From positions 1-64,000 of the forward strand of contig CAXBIQ010000009.1 of the NCBI GenBank assembly GCA_963975935.1: DNA of 64,000 bases, given 5' to 3'. Of this stretch, positions 44,883 to 54,209 are shown piece after piece. Numbering within the stretch: position 1 is the first letter of the stretch; each line of letters opens with the position of its first letter. The DNA comes from Planktosalinus sp963975935 (GTDB lineage Bacteria > Bacteroidota > Bacteroidia > Flavobacteriales > Flavobacteriaceae). Under the pieces are notes generated by a model. That model saw only the letters and a program-made list of their open reading frames with translations. It was not told the DNA's origin and did no database searches. A program made the position numbers and the translations under genes.

Positions 44883-45584
44883 ATGAGTATAGATAAATCC
44901 ACAAAAGCCGCTCGCGGTACGGTACAGTGTGAAAACACCAATATTAATTTATTGAAAGCCAATGATTTTGTTGCAGATATTATCAAAAAAGAAATGGCAA
45001 AAACCAAGACGCTTTTGATAAATATTACTTCTTCCGCAGGAAGTGGTAAAACAACATTAATGCAAGAAACTGCTCGACGATTGAAAGATAAGTTGAAAAT
45101 GGCGGTAATGGTAGGAGACCTAGAGACAGAGCGTGATGCAGAACGCATACGTGAAACAGGCATTCAAGCATTACAAATTGTTACTGGAGGAATTTGTCAT
45201 TTGGAAGCACAGATGATTCATCAGGTATTGCCTGAGTATCAGCTAGAAGATATAGATTTATTATTCATAGAAAATGTAGGGAACCTTGTTTGTCCTGCAT
45301 CTTTTGATTTAGGTGAGGATTTTCGAGTAACCCTTATGGCAACAACCGAAGGTGATGATAAACCAAAAAAATATCCAAGAATGTTTTTAACCAGTGATAT
45401 GATGCTCGTTTCAAAATCAGACTTGTTGCCTTATGTTCCTTTTTCGGTAGAAGCCGTAACAAAAGATGCACACGAGGTAAATCACGAACTTGAAGTGATA
45501 CAAATTTCGTCTACTAATGGTGAAGGAATGGATGCTTGGTGCGATTGGTTAGTAGAAAAAGTGAATGCTAAAAAAGAAGCATAA
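44883..45584 (+). CDS. hypB: Hydrogenase nickel incorporation GTPase HypB
   Basis: 233 aa from the ATG at 44883 (MSIDKSTKAARG); an alternative start at 44844 would add 13 residues overlapping hypA. P-loop GTPase: Walker A SSAGSGKTTLMQE, then GDLETERDAERIRE, a metal-binding Cys-His in TGGICHLEA, and the SKSDLLPY base motif. No N-terminal CxxCGC motif or His-rich storage tract, so nickel supply should rely on other factors such as the permease at the end of the locus. Three bases before hypF. Confidence 0.94.
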   Translation: MSIDKSTKAARGTVQCENTNINLLKANDFVADIIKKEMAKTKTLLINITSSAGSGKTTLMQETARRLKDKLKMAVMVGDLETERDAERIRETGIQALQIVTGGICHLEAQMIHQVLPEYQLEDIDLLFIENVGNLVCPASFDLGEDFRVTLMATTEGDDKPKKYPRMFLTSDMMLVSKSDLLPYVPFSVEAVTKDAHEVNHELEVIQISSTNGEGMDAWCDWLVEKVNAKKEA

Positions 45585-45587
45585 TCA

Positions 45588-47849
45588 TTGAGTGCAAAGA
45601 CATTTAAAATACAAATAAAAGGACGTGTTCAAGGAGTAGGTTTTCGTCCTTTTGTATTTAAACTTGCACAACAATTGAATATTAATGGATGCGTGTCTAA
45701 TGATGCAGAAGGTGTTATTGTTAAAATGACTACTTCAACAGAAAAGGCGATTATATTTTTGGAAACAGTATTAAAAAACCCTCCACCAGTTTCAATTATT
45801 AGTAATCATAAATTTGAAGAAGTATCAACTCAAACTTTTAAAGATTTTAGTATTGTCGCTTCAGCAACAAATCAAAAAATAAACATACCACTTACACCGG
45901 ATTTTGCTATTTGTAATGAATGTAAAAAGGAAATAAAAGATGTTGAAAATAGACGTTACGGTTATCCTTTTACCACCTGTGTAAACTGCGGCCCTAGATA
46001 TGCGATAACAACCCGATTTCCTTTTGAAAGAGTGCACACATCACTGAGTAATTTTGAAATGTGCACTACTTGCGAAACAGAATATAAAGATCCAAGCAAT
46101 CGGAGGTTTCATTCGCAAACTAATGGCTGTAATGATTGTGGTATTCGATTAGAGTTAGTTGAAGCTGATGATAGTAAGGTTACTATTGATAAACAAAAGA
46201 TTCTACAAAAAACTGCTGAGCTTATTGCTGAAGGAAGAATTATTGCGATAAAAAATACAAATGGATATGTGTTGTGTTGTGACGCCACTAATCCCGAAGT
46301 TATAGAACAACTAAGACAAAAAAAGAAACGACCAAATAAAGCATTTGCAGTTTTATACGATACTATTGAAAGTGTTCAAAAGGATTTTCAATTAACAGGA
46401 CAGGAAGAAGAGTTGCTAACAAGTACGGTTGCTCCAATCGTCATTCTAGAAAACACAAAGGAAACACGTATTGCAACAAAAATAATTGCACCAAGTTTAA
46501 ATCAAACAGGTGTTTTATTGCCTTCATCTTCTCTTTTGGAATTATTGATGGATGTTGTAAAGAGTCCAATAGTATGCACCAGTGGGAATATACATGGCTC
46601 TCCAATAATTTCAGAAAATGAAGTTGCTCAAAGTGAATTAAGAGAAATAGCTGACTATTTTGTACATCATAACTTACCCATTCAATTTCCACAAGATGAT
46701 TCGGTCGTAAAAATTGTTGAAGGAAAAGAAATTATTTTAAGACGTTCGCGTGGTTATGCTCCAAATTATTTAACTGATTATATCCAAAATACTTCAGGTA
46801 TTCTGGCAATGGGAGCACATTTAAAAAGCACTTTTTCTTTAGTTCCTAATGCTCATATATATGTGAGTCAATATTTCGGGAATTTAAATAGTTATGATGT
46901 TTCTGAACGGTATGAGAAAACTATAAATCAGCAGCTGAATGTATTTAATTGTATGCCAAAAACGGTGTTAATTGATGCACATCCAACGTATCAAAGTAGT
47001 ATCATTGGTAACAAATTAGCAAGAAAATGGAATGCTGAATTGGTAGAGATTCAGCATCATAAGGCACACTTTGCTAGTGTGCTAGGCGAGTATGAGTTAT
47101 TTGATTCTGAAGAAAGAGTACTCGGTGTGGTTTGGGATGGTACGGGTTATGGAGATGACAATGCTATTTGGGGTGGAGAGTTTTTTACCTATGAAAATCA
47201 TAAAATAGAGCGTGTTAGCCATTTTGAATACTACGATTGGTTGGCTAATGATAAAATGGCACAAGAACCTCGGATTGCTTTATTGAGCCTCCTTGAAGAA
47301 AAAAATAGGTGTTATATTAAGGATAAGTTTTCTGAAATAGAATTCGATCTATATACTAAATTGCTTCGAACCAATAGTTTGAAAACATCTTCAGTTGGTA
47401 GATTGTTTGATGCGGTAACTTCAGCATTAGATATTAAAGATATCAATACGTTTGAAGCAGAAGCTCCAATGTTACTCGAAAATAGTGCTATGACTTATTC
47501 AAAGAGTTATTATATAGATTTTTTGTACAATGTTGATTATGATATTGTTCCTTCTAAACTAATAATAGAAGCGCTTGTTAAGGCTTATGGCAAAGGGTTT
47601 TGCAAAGAAAGGTTAGCATATAGTTTTATATATACTTTGGCTAAAAGTGTTATAAAACTCTCCCAAAAATATAATGCAACTGTTGTTGCTTGTAGTGGTG
47701 GTGTTTTTCAGAATTCATTACTGATTTCAATATTGGAAAAAATGACATCTATTGAAAATATTGATTTAAAAATAAATCGTAAATTGTCTGCGAATGATGA
47801 GAATATATCATTTGGACAATTGATGTATTATCAACATATTAAAAATTAA
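45588..47849 (+). CDS. hypF: Carbamoyltransferase HypF
   Basis: 753 aa enzyme making the CN ligand precursor from carbamoyl phosphate with HypE. In order: acylphosphatase domain (GRVQGVGFRPFVFKLAQ), two zinc-finger motifs (CNECKKE...CVNCGPRY and CTTCETE...CNDCG), the YrdC domain (around 200-380), and the Kae1-like carbamoyltransferase domain (LIDAHPTYQSS, HHKAHFASVLGE, WDGTGYGDDNAIWGGEF, CSGGVFQNS). Full length. Starts with TTG, three bases after hypB, suggesting low-level initiation. Confidence 0.95.
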   Translation: MSAKTFKIQIKGRVQGVGFRPFVFKLAQQLNINGCVSNDAEGVIVKMTTSTEKAIIFLETVLKNPPPVSIISNHKFEEVSTQTFKDFSIVASATNQKINIPLTPDFAICNECKKEIKDVENRRYGYPFTTCVNCGPRYAITTRFPFERVHTSLSNFEMCTTCETEYKDPSNRRFHSQTNGCNDCGIRLELVEADDSKVTIDKQKILQKTAELIAEGRIIAIKNTNGYVLCCDATNPEVIEQLRQKKKRPNKAFAVLYDTIESVQKDFQLTGQEEELLTSTVAPIVILENTKETRIATKIIAPSLNQTGVLLPSSSLLELLMDVVKSPIVCTSGNIHGSPIISENEVAQSELREIADYFVHHNLPIQFPQDDSVVKIVEGKEIILRRSRGYAPNYLTDYIQNTSGILAMGAHLKSTFSLVPNAHIYVSQYFGNLNSYDVSERYEKTINQQLNVFNCMPKTVLIDAHPTYQSSIIGNKLARKWNAELVEIQHHKAHFASVLGEYELFDSEERVLGVVWDGTGYGDDNAIWGGEFFTYENHKIERVSHFEYYDWLANDKMAQEPRIALLSLLEEKNRCYIKDKFSEIEFDLYTKLLRTNSLKTSSVGRLFDAVTSALDIKDINTFEAEAPMLLENSAMTYSKSYYIDFLYNVDYDIVPSKLIIEALVKAYGKGFCKERLAYSFIYTLAKSVIKLSQKYNATVVACSGGVFQNSLLISILEKMTSIENIDLKINRKLSANDENISFGQLMYYQHIKN

Positions 47850-47860
47850 AAGAGCGAATT

Positions 47861-48136
47861 ATGTGTTTAGCAATCCCAGGAAAAATAAAAAGTATTGAAT
47901 TGCAATATGGTGGAGCGGTAAGAATGGCTACAGTGTCTTTTGGTGGCATTACAAAAGAAGCCAGTTTAGAGATGTTACCAGATGCAGGTATAGATGATTA
48001 TGTCTTGGTTCATGTAGGTGTTGCCATCAGTAAAGTTGATGAAGAAGAAGCTCAGAAAACGTTTAAATATCTTGAAGAATTAGGAGAGATTGGGGAGTTA
48101 ACAGATGTAGACGAATATTTACCTAAAAAGAACTAG
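47861..48136 (+). CDS. hypC: Hydrogenase assembly chaperone HypC
   Basis: 91 aa. Starts MCLAIPGKIKSIE, with the essential Cys2 that carries the Fe(CN)2CO unit between HypD and the large subunit, and ends in a helical tail. Two bases before hypD. Confidence 0.95.
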   Translation: MCLAIPGKIKSIELQYGGAVRMATVSFGGITKEASLEMLPDAGIDDYVLVHVGVAISKVDEEEAQKTFKYLEELGEIGELTDVDEYLPKKN

Positions 48137-48138
48137 TC

Positions 48139-49233
48139 ATGAAGTATATGTCTGAATATCGCGATCCAGAAGTTGCGAAAGCGTATCTTGAAGAAATAAA
48201 AAAAACAGTAACACAACCTTGGTCCATAATGGAGGTTTGTGGCGGACAAACGCATAGTCTTGTTAAAAATGGTATCATCGATATGCTACCAAAAGAAGTG
48301 ACAATGATTCACGGTCCTGGATGTCCAGTATGTGTAACACCTTTAAATATTATAGATAAAGCCATTCATTTAGCACTAGAAGAAAATGTGATTCTATGTT
48401 CCTTTGGGGATATGTTACGTGTACCTGGTTCTAAAAAGAATTTACTCGAGGCAAAAGCCGAGGGCGCGGATATTCGTATTCTATATTCTCCGCTTGAAGC
48501 AGTGAGAATAGCAGAGGATAATCCTGATAAAGAAATCGTTTTTTTTGCGGTAGGTTTTGAAACAACTGCTCCAGCAAATGCACTTTCAGTTATTCATGCG
48601 CATCGTAAAGAACTTAAGAACTATTCTATTCTAGCGTCTCATGTTTTAGTGCCTCCGGCAATTAAAGCCGTTATTGATGATGAAGAAAGTAAGATAGATG
48701 GTTTTTTAGCAGCAGGACATGTATGTACTATTATGGGGAATGCCGAATACCACCCTCTTTCCGCTACTTATAAAGTCCCAATTGTAGTGACTGGTTTTGA
48801 ACCGTTAGATGTTTTACAAGGTATTTTAATGGTGTTGAAGCAACTTGAAGGGAGTAAGGCACAAGTAGAAAATCAATATTCAAGAATTGTTAAAGAGGAA
48901 GGGAATCCTGAAGCACAAAAAATGATTCATAAAGTGTTTGAAATTAAAAACCAAATATGGCGTGGTATAGGTGAAATCCCTGAGAGTGGATATCAAGTCA
49001 GACCAGAATATGCAGATTTTGATGCTAATAGGAAATTCAAAATTGAAATTCCTGAAGCACCAGAAAACCCAGATTGTATTTCAGGTCAAATAATGAAAGG
49101 ATTAAAGAAACCTTTTGAATGTTCTCAGTTTGGTAAAAAATGTAAGCCTACAAATCCTTTGGGTGCACCAATGGTGAGTAGTGAAGGAGCTTGTGCTGCA
49201 TACTATCACTTTTCTGGGCTTGTAGAGGCCTAG
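48139..49233 (+). CDS. hypD: Fe-cofactor assembly protein HypD
   Basis: 364 aa. Scaffold where iron receives CN and CO. Conserved motifs: EVCGGQTHSLVKNGI, HGPGCPVCVTP, FAVGFETTAPANA, and Cys-rich C-terminal [4Fe-4S] ligands (CISGQIMKG, CSQFGKKCKP, SEGACAAYYHF). Full length; 21 bases before hypE. Confidence 0.96.
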   Translation: MKYMSEYRDPEVAKAYLEEIKKTVTQPWSIMEVCGGQTHSLVKNGIIDMLPKEVTMIHGPGCPVCVTPLNIIDKAIHLALEENVILCSFGDMLRVPGSKKNLLEAKAEGADIRILYSPLEAVRIAEDNPDKEIVFFAVGFETTAPANALSVIHAHRKELKNYSILASHVLVPPAIKAVIDDEESKIDGFLAAGHVCTIMGNAEYHPLSATYKVPIVVTGFEPLDVLQGILMVLKQLEGSKAQVENQYSRIVKEEGNPEAQKMIHKVFEIKNQIWRGIGEIPESGYQVRPEYADFDANRKFKIEIPEAPENPDCISGQIMKGLKKPFECSQFGKKCKPTNPLGAPMVSSEGACAAYYHFSGLVEA

Positions 49234-49254
49234 TGTTAAAATCGAAATTATTTA

Positions 49255-50313
49255 ATGTCAGATAAAAAAATACGAATGCAACTGCAATGTCCTATGCCTA
49301 AATTGGACTTTGATGTTATAAACTTGGGTCACGGTAGTGGAGGGGTACTTACGAACAAATTATTAGATAGTGGTGTTTTTGATTTACTAAGTAATCCTAT
49401 TCTTGATGAACGGCACGATGGTGCTATCTTCGAATTAGAGGGAAAAATGGCATTTTCAACCGATAGTTTTTTAGTGTCGCCTATTTTCTTTCCTGGTGGA
49501 AATATTGGAGAATTAGCTGTAAATGGAACTGTTAATGACCTCGCGATGTGCGGGGCTATCCCTAAGTATTTATCTCTTAGTTTTATCATAGAAGAAGGAT
49601 TAAAAGTTACGGAGTTTTGGAAAATATTGGTCGCTATAAAAGGTGCTTGTGAAGAAGCAGGAGTTCAAGTAGTAACGGGTGATACTAAAGTGGTTGAAAA
49701 GGGAAAAGGAGATAAAATATTCATTAATACTTCGGGTATTGGAAGCATTCATTCGAAGGCTAAAATCTCATCAAAAAACATAAAAGTAGGAGATAAAATT
49801 ATTGTGAGTGGTAATATTGCATCTCATGGTATGGCGATTATGTCGGTTAGAGAAGGGCTTGAATTTGACTCTGAAATTTTAAGTGATACGATACATCTTA
49901 ACCATACTATTAAATCATTACTCGATACTTTTGGCGAACACATTCATTTACTTACTGATCCAACCCGAGGTGGAATAGCAACTGTACTGAAAGAAACTGC
50001 CCAATCTATTAATTTAGGATTCGATATTACTCAAAGAGATTTGCCAATTGATAATCAAGTATCTAGTGCATGCGAATTGTTAGGTTTAGACCCTATTTAT
50101 GTAGCAAATGAAGGACTTTTCATTGCTTTTGTAGATGAGTCGATTGCTGTTGATTTTTTAGAAATGCTTCAAAAAGATGAAAATGGGAAGCACGCTAAAA
50201 TAATTGGTTCCGCTACTGAAGAACATCCGAGACAGGTTATCATGGAAAGTGCGATTGGAGGTAAACGTGTGGTAAGCATGTTACCAGGAGAACAATTACC
50301 TAGAATCTGCTAA
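49255..50313 (+). CDS. hypE: Carbamoyl dehydratase HypE
   Basis: 352 aa PurM/ThiL-like enzyme that dehydrates the thiocarbamoyl group on its C-terminal Cys to thiocyanate. Glycine-rich start GHGSGGVLTNKLL, DSFLVSPIFFPGG, and the exact terminal PRIC, with Cys352 as acceptor. Adjoins the NHL gene with three bases between. Confidence 0.96.
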   Translation: MSDKKIRMQLQCPMPKLDFDVINLGHGSGGVLTNKLLDSGVFDLLSNPILDERHDGAIFELEGKMAFSTDSFLVSPIFFPGGNIGELAVNGTVNDLAMCGAIPKYLSLSFIIEEGLKVTEFWKILVAIKGACEEAGVQVVTGDTKVVEKGKGDKIFINTSGIGSIHSKAKISSKNIKVGDKIIVSGNIASHGMAIMSVREGLEFDSEILSDTIHLNHTIKSLLDTFGEHIHLLTDPTRGGIATVLKETAQSINLGFDITQRDLPIDNQVSSACELLGLDPIYVANEGLFIAFVDESIAVDFLEMLQKDENGKHAKIIGSATEEHPRQVIMESAIGGKRVVSMLPGEQLPRIC

Positions 50314-50316
50314 CTC

Positions 50317-51411
50317 ATGGATTATAAAACATTAGGAGATCAAGTGACAAATGGAAGGTTGTTTAGAGGTTCTGAACAAAGGTCTTTCTTAGCACCTAGA
50401 GGTGTTTTTGTTGCAAAAAACAAACTCTTTGTATCAGATACGGGACAAAATAGAGTATTCATTTGGAATACAATTCCTACAACAGAATTTAAAGAACCCG
50501 ATGTTATTTTAGGTCAAATAGAGGTAGTGGATAGTGGACGAAATTCTGGAGGTGAAGTGACAGCAACTTCATTACAATATCCTTCTGGTCTTTGGAGTGA
50601 TGGAGAACAATTAATAGTTGCAGATGCCTGGAATCATAGAGTGCTTATATGGCATGCTATTCCTACTTCAAATGCGCAACCAGCAGATGTAGTTCTTGGG
50701 CAGCCAGATTTCGACTCTAATTTGCCTAATGTAAAGGGTATAGGAAACGATCCCACTGCGCATACGCTCAATTGGCCGTATGGATTGTTTTCAGATGGTA
50801 AAAGCCTTTGGATTGCCGATACTGGCAATCGACGCATCCTATTTTATAATGATATTCCCTCTGAAAATTATACAGCTGCTGACAAAGTAATCGGAAAGCC
50901 AACCTTTACAACTCGAGATTATAATAATGATGAACCGATATGGCCATATTCAGTTAAAATAAATGACAAAGGTCAAATGGCCGTTGCTGATACCCAATTC
51001 TATCGTGTGTTAGTATGGAATAATAAAGATGATGCATTTTCAAAACCTGCTGATGTTATTATTGGTCAAGATAATTTTGATGCTTGTGGTCAAAATCAAT
51101 TTAGTTTAGCACCAGAAGCGAATACTTTAAATTGGACCTACGATGCTTGCTTTTATAGAGATGGTATTTTAGTAAACGATACAGGAAATAGTAGAATTTT
51201 AAAATTTGATGAAATTCCTAATACCAATAATCCTTTTGCGAAAGCAGTAATAGGCAGAGAAGATTTTAAAACGAGCAGCGATTTTAATGGGAATATGCAC
51301 GGTACTAAAAGTGCTATTTATTGGCCATTTTCAATTACCACTGCCGGTGATACATTGTTCATAGCGGACACCGGAAATCACAGACTTGTAATCTGTGAAC
51401 TAAAAGGTTAG
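50317..51411 (+). CDS. NHL-repeat beta-propeller protein of the hydrogenase locus
   Basis: 364 aa, no signal peptide. Six blades, each with an NHL core: FVSDTGQNRVFIWN, IVADAWNHRVLIW, WIADTGNRRILFYN, AVADTQFYRVLVWN, LVNDTGNSRILKF and FIADTGNHRLVICE. NHL propellers bind proteins or act as scaffolds. I recall NHL genes beside group 2a hydrogenases of other phyla, so it is likely a conserved companion. Three bases after hypE; its last 12 bases overlap the 3' end of the convergent permease gene. Confidence 0.82.
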   Translation: MDYKTLGDQVTNGRLFRGSEQRSFLAPRGVFVAKNKLFVSDTGQNRVFIWNTIPTTEFKEPDVILGQIEVVDSGRNSGGEVTATSLQYPSGLWSDGEQLIVADAWNHRVLIWHAIPTSNAQPADVVLGQPDFDSNLPNVKGIGNDPTAHTLNWPYGLFSDGKSLWIADTGNRRILFYNDIPSENYTAADKVIGKPTFTTRDYNNDEPIWPYSVKINDKGQMAVADTQFYRVLVWNNKDDAFSKPADVIIGQDNFDACGQNQFSLAPEANTLNWTYDACFYRDGILVNDTGNSRILKFDEIPNTNNPFAKAVIGREDFKTSSDFNGNMHGTKSAIYWPFSITTAGDTLFIADTGNHRLVICELKG

Positions 51412-52107
51412 ATACAACCAATAGAAGCCAATAACTATTGCAAATAGCCCTCCAGCAAAACGAATTCCTTTAAAAAAATTATCATTGTGTTGATGCTTTG
51501 AATGCGATGTTAACTTCCCTAAAATCAATGCATATACAGACATTGCTAAAACAGTACCTATTGCAAAGCCGATAATGTATTGTAATCCTTCTAAATTATT
51601 TTCAAAACCTAATACGGGTAACAACAACAGGAAATGCGCAACGCCCGCTAATCCATGTAAAAAGCCAATTCCAAAAGAGGAAAGAACATTTTGTTTTACA
51701 ATTTTATCGTGCACATGTTTATGACCCTCATTATGACTATGCTCATGCGCATGTATATGAACATAGTTTTCGCCTTCATTATGAACATGAGGATGTTGAT
51801 GTTTTTTTTGCTCATTAAAAATACGATAGAATGCCCAAAACCCAACTCCAATCAAGACAATAGCTACTAACTGCTCACTATATTTTGAAATACTCTCGAC
51901 TGGAATATATTCCTTGAATAATAAGAACAAAACACCAATTAAAAGCATTCCTACTAAGTGTCCTAAACCCCAAAACAAACCTATTTTCCATGCTTTTCGT
52001 TTAGTTTCAATGACTAAAGGGGTAACTGCTGCCAGGTGATCGGGTCCAGAAATAACATGAAGCATTGACGCAAGTGTTCCGGCAAGTAGAGGAATGGTTA
52101 ATGTCAT
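51400..52107 (-). CDS. Nickel/cobalt permease, NicO/UreH-like
   Basis: 235 aa membrane protein with about six helices. The first helix holds the metal-transport motif HVISGPDHLAAV (HxxxxxDH type), and a repeat HGLAGVAHFLLL appears later. Between the halves is a His-rich cytoplasmic loop (about residues 102-135: HQHPHVHNEGE, HIHAHEHSHNEGHKHVH). It should import nickel for the hydrogenase. It is convergent to the operon, overlapping the NHL gene tail-to-tail by 12 bases, with its own promoter in the right end. Confidence 0.88.
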   Translation of the reverse strand: MTLTIPLLAGTLASMLHVISGPDHLAAVTPLVIETKRKAWKIGLFWGLGHLVGMLLIGVLFLLFKEYIPVESISKYSEQLVAIVLIGVGFWAFYRIFNEQKKHQHPHVHNEGENYVHIHAHEHSHNEGHKHVHDKIVKQNVLSSFGIGFLHGLAGVAHFLLLLPVLGFENNLEGLQYIIGFAIGTVLAMSVYALILGKLTSHSKHQHNDNFFKGIRFAGGLFAIVIGFYWLYLTF

Positions 52108-52325
52108 TTAAAAAGTCTTATAAAGATGACAATTTACTAAAAAAATATTATTCTTGATATTATGAGGAATAAATTTAATTTGACTATTTCTTGTTACTTT
52201 TATAAATGGATATGTAATATTTCTAATTTGTTTTAAAGAAATTAAAAAAAGTAGGTGACAGGCTGTATATGTCATAAAACGGCACATAGTCCTATTGTTC
52301 AAGCTCTATACCAAAACCTTCTAAA

Positions 52326-52353
52326 GTCTCATAAAAGGAACGTTTTATGAGAC
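52326..52353. repeat. Perfect 11-bp palindrome near the right end
   Basis: Arms GTCTCATAAAA and TTTTATGAGAC with spacer GGAACG. The inner ATAAAA-N6-TTTTAT matches the site at 39061-39083. Could be an operator, a recombination-factor site or a terminator lacking a U-tract. Confidence 0.6.
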
Positions 52354-52453
52354 ATCAGAAGCTGTTATATAGCTGTTACAGCTTTGTTTAATAGAATTTA
52401 CTTCTAAAACATATCAAACAATAGAATTTTAAATGGCTTAACGAAAAATAGTA

Positions 52454-52476
52454 AAATGTTGTACCTATGTTGTACC
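52454..52476 (+). repeat. Tandem TGTTGTACC sites, right end
   Basis: Exact copy, same orientation, of 35171-35193: two TGTTGTACC units with TA between. About 50 bases inside the right att site. Probable arm-type integrase sites. Confidence 0.6.
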
Positions 52477-52483
52477 CAGCACA

Positions 52484-52515
52484 TAAAAAAAGGCCTCACA
52501 TTTCTGTGAAGCCTT
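52484..52515 (-). terminator. Terminator of the rebuilt tRNA-fMet, supplied by the element
   Basis: On the minus strand, AAGGC-t-TCACA / TGTGA-g-GCCTT followed by a T run, just after the tRNA 3' end. Confidence 0.75.
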
Positions 52516-52526
52516 GAATTTACTAG

Positions 52527-52599
<73 letters not shown>

Positions 52600-52783
52600 A
52601 TATGGGTTTAAAAGAAAAAATGTTTTTTTAATGTCAACCATACATTGACCATCTTTCCTTTCGGACTGCAAATATACAACAGAATTCTATTTCTGCAATG
52701 ACAAAAATAAATTCTTTCACGACATTCTTTAATAATTGTGTTCAGATAAAGTAATCGGATTTTTATACACCCCTTTCTCACAA

Positions 52784-52814
52784 TAAAAAAATCCCGAAAC
52801 AAACGCTTCGGGAT
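52784..52814 (-). terminator. Terminator of the CHRD-repeat lipoprotein gene
   Basis: Minus-strand hairpin ATCCCGAA / TTCGGGAT with loop, then a run of T. Confidence 0.85.
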
Positions 52815-52839
52815 TTTCTTGTATATATTTAATTATGTA

Positions 52840-54048
52840 TTACAGTGCGTTGGCACCAACATCACCTTGCGCTACAATAGTAGTAAGTTCGTCAGCACTC
52901 AGGTGCACATTGATATATCCGTCAATGGTTAACATTTCAGAATATGTGATAGCAGTACCTGCATCCAGGGTTCCTACCTGAGTCATACTCATGCCGGTTT
53001 CACCGTCTACCGGATTCAAGCCTATGATGATGTCTCCACCGGTCTGTGCATCATTCTCATGAATATGCGCAGGGTGTTCATCACCTGCTACAGTACCCAC
53101 CAGCGCTATTGTTACAAGCGTTGTACCATTTACCCTCTCTTCAAAAGTAGCAATACCGTCAATTCCGGGTACGTCTACAGTCATCAGGTCATAAGTGACA
53201 ATCTCACCGGTAAGTTCATTTTGTCCTATATCACCTTGAGCAACGATAGTCGCCAGGTCATCTGCACTTAAATGCACATTGATATATCCATCTACCTCCA
53301 GTACACTTGCATAATTGAAAGACGAATTGTCATCAAGTTCAGCAACGTTTGTCTTACTCATCCCGGTAGTTCCATCTACAGGGTTAAAGGTAAACGCTAT
53401 ATCACCACCTTCTGCAGCTGTATTCATATGAATATGTGCAGGGTGCATTCCACCATCAGGGGTGTTCTCCAGTTGAAGGGTAGCCAAGGCTTCTCCATTA
53501 ACTCTTTCTTCAAAAGTAGCTGTACCGCTAATACCGGCAACATCTCTTTCGCCAAGGTCAAACACTTTAGAGTCACCGGTCAGTTCATTTTGACCAATGT
53601 CTCCCTGTGCAACAATTACGTCAAGCACAGTGCTGCTCAAATGAACATTCACATAGCCGTCAAACTGTATGAGTTCTTCATAAGAAATGGGTGTACCATC
53701 ATCCAGTGATGTAAATGTTGTAGAGCTTAATCCTGTAGCACCATCAACGGTTCCAAGGGTTATGGCAATATCACCGCTTTCGGCCGCTGTGTTAAAATGA
53801 ACATGTGCAGGATGTACTCCGTCTGAAGGGGTACCGTCCAGATTGATATCTGCTGTAATTGAATTATCACTGTTCTTAGTGAAAATTACAATACCCGAAA
53901 TGTCAGGGTCTTCAACAGAACCCAACTGATACGTTTTGGAAAAGTCAGATGGATCAGGGTCTGTACCAATTCCGTCATCGTCGCTACTGCAACTTACCAT
54001 TACTGTTCCTACAAATAAGAGGTAAAAAAGTCTCTGTAAATTTTTCAT
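52840..54048 (-). CDS. Lipoprotein with three CHRD-like repeats
   Basis: 402 aa. Lipobox VMVSC|S lipidates Cys20; an Asp-rich linker (SSDDDGIGTDPDP) resembles surface-export signals of Bacteroidota lipoproteins. Three tandem domains of about 120 residues follow, each with HPAHVHFNTA/HPAHIHMNTA/HPAHIHENDA, a DGYINVHLS strand and a VAQGDIGQNELTG boundary. These resemble CHRD (chordin) domains, with His pairs that could bind metal. Function unknown. Confidence 0.8.
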   Translation of the reverse strand: MKNLQRLFYLLFVGTVMVSCSSDDDGIGTDPDPSDFSKTYQLGSVEDPDISGIVIFTKNSDNSITADINLDGTPSDGVHPAHVHFNTAAESGDIAITLGTVDGATGLSSTTFTSLDDGTPISYEELIQFDGYVNVHLSSTVLDVIVAQGDIGQNELTGDSKVFDLGERDVAGISGTATFEERVNGEALATLQLENTPDGGMHPAHIHMNTAAEGGDIAFTFNPVDGTTGMSKTNVAELDDNSSFNYASVLEVDGYINVHLSADDLATIVAQGDIGQNELTGEIVTYDLMTVDVPGIDGIATFEERVNGTTLVTIALVGTVAGDEHPAHIHENDAQTGGDIIIGLNPVDGETGMSMTQVGTLDAGTAITYSEMLTIDGYINVHLSADELTTIVAQGDVGANAL

Positions 54049-54209
54049 GTTTCTTAATTTTAATTTTATTGATTCAAGCCCAAATTATACATAACAAACC
54101 TAACAATCATAATGTTTAACATACTTTGACATTTGTTTCCCAAAATTTAAACCTTCTTTAACAAGAGCACTATTTGAAAGGATTTTCAGCAAATAATGAG
54201 AAAATCGTC

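Larger units (their letters stand above)
52108..52523. other. Right terminal noncoding region of the element
   Basis: About 415 AT-rich bases with no gene. It carries GTCATAAAACGGC (52271-52283), the long palindrome at 52326-52353, the tandem TGTTGTACC sites at 52454-52476 and the terminator serving the rebuilt tRNA. Confidence 0.5.
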
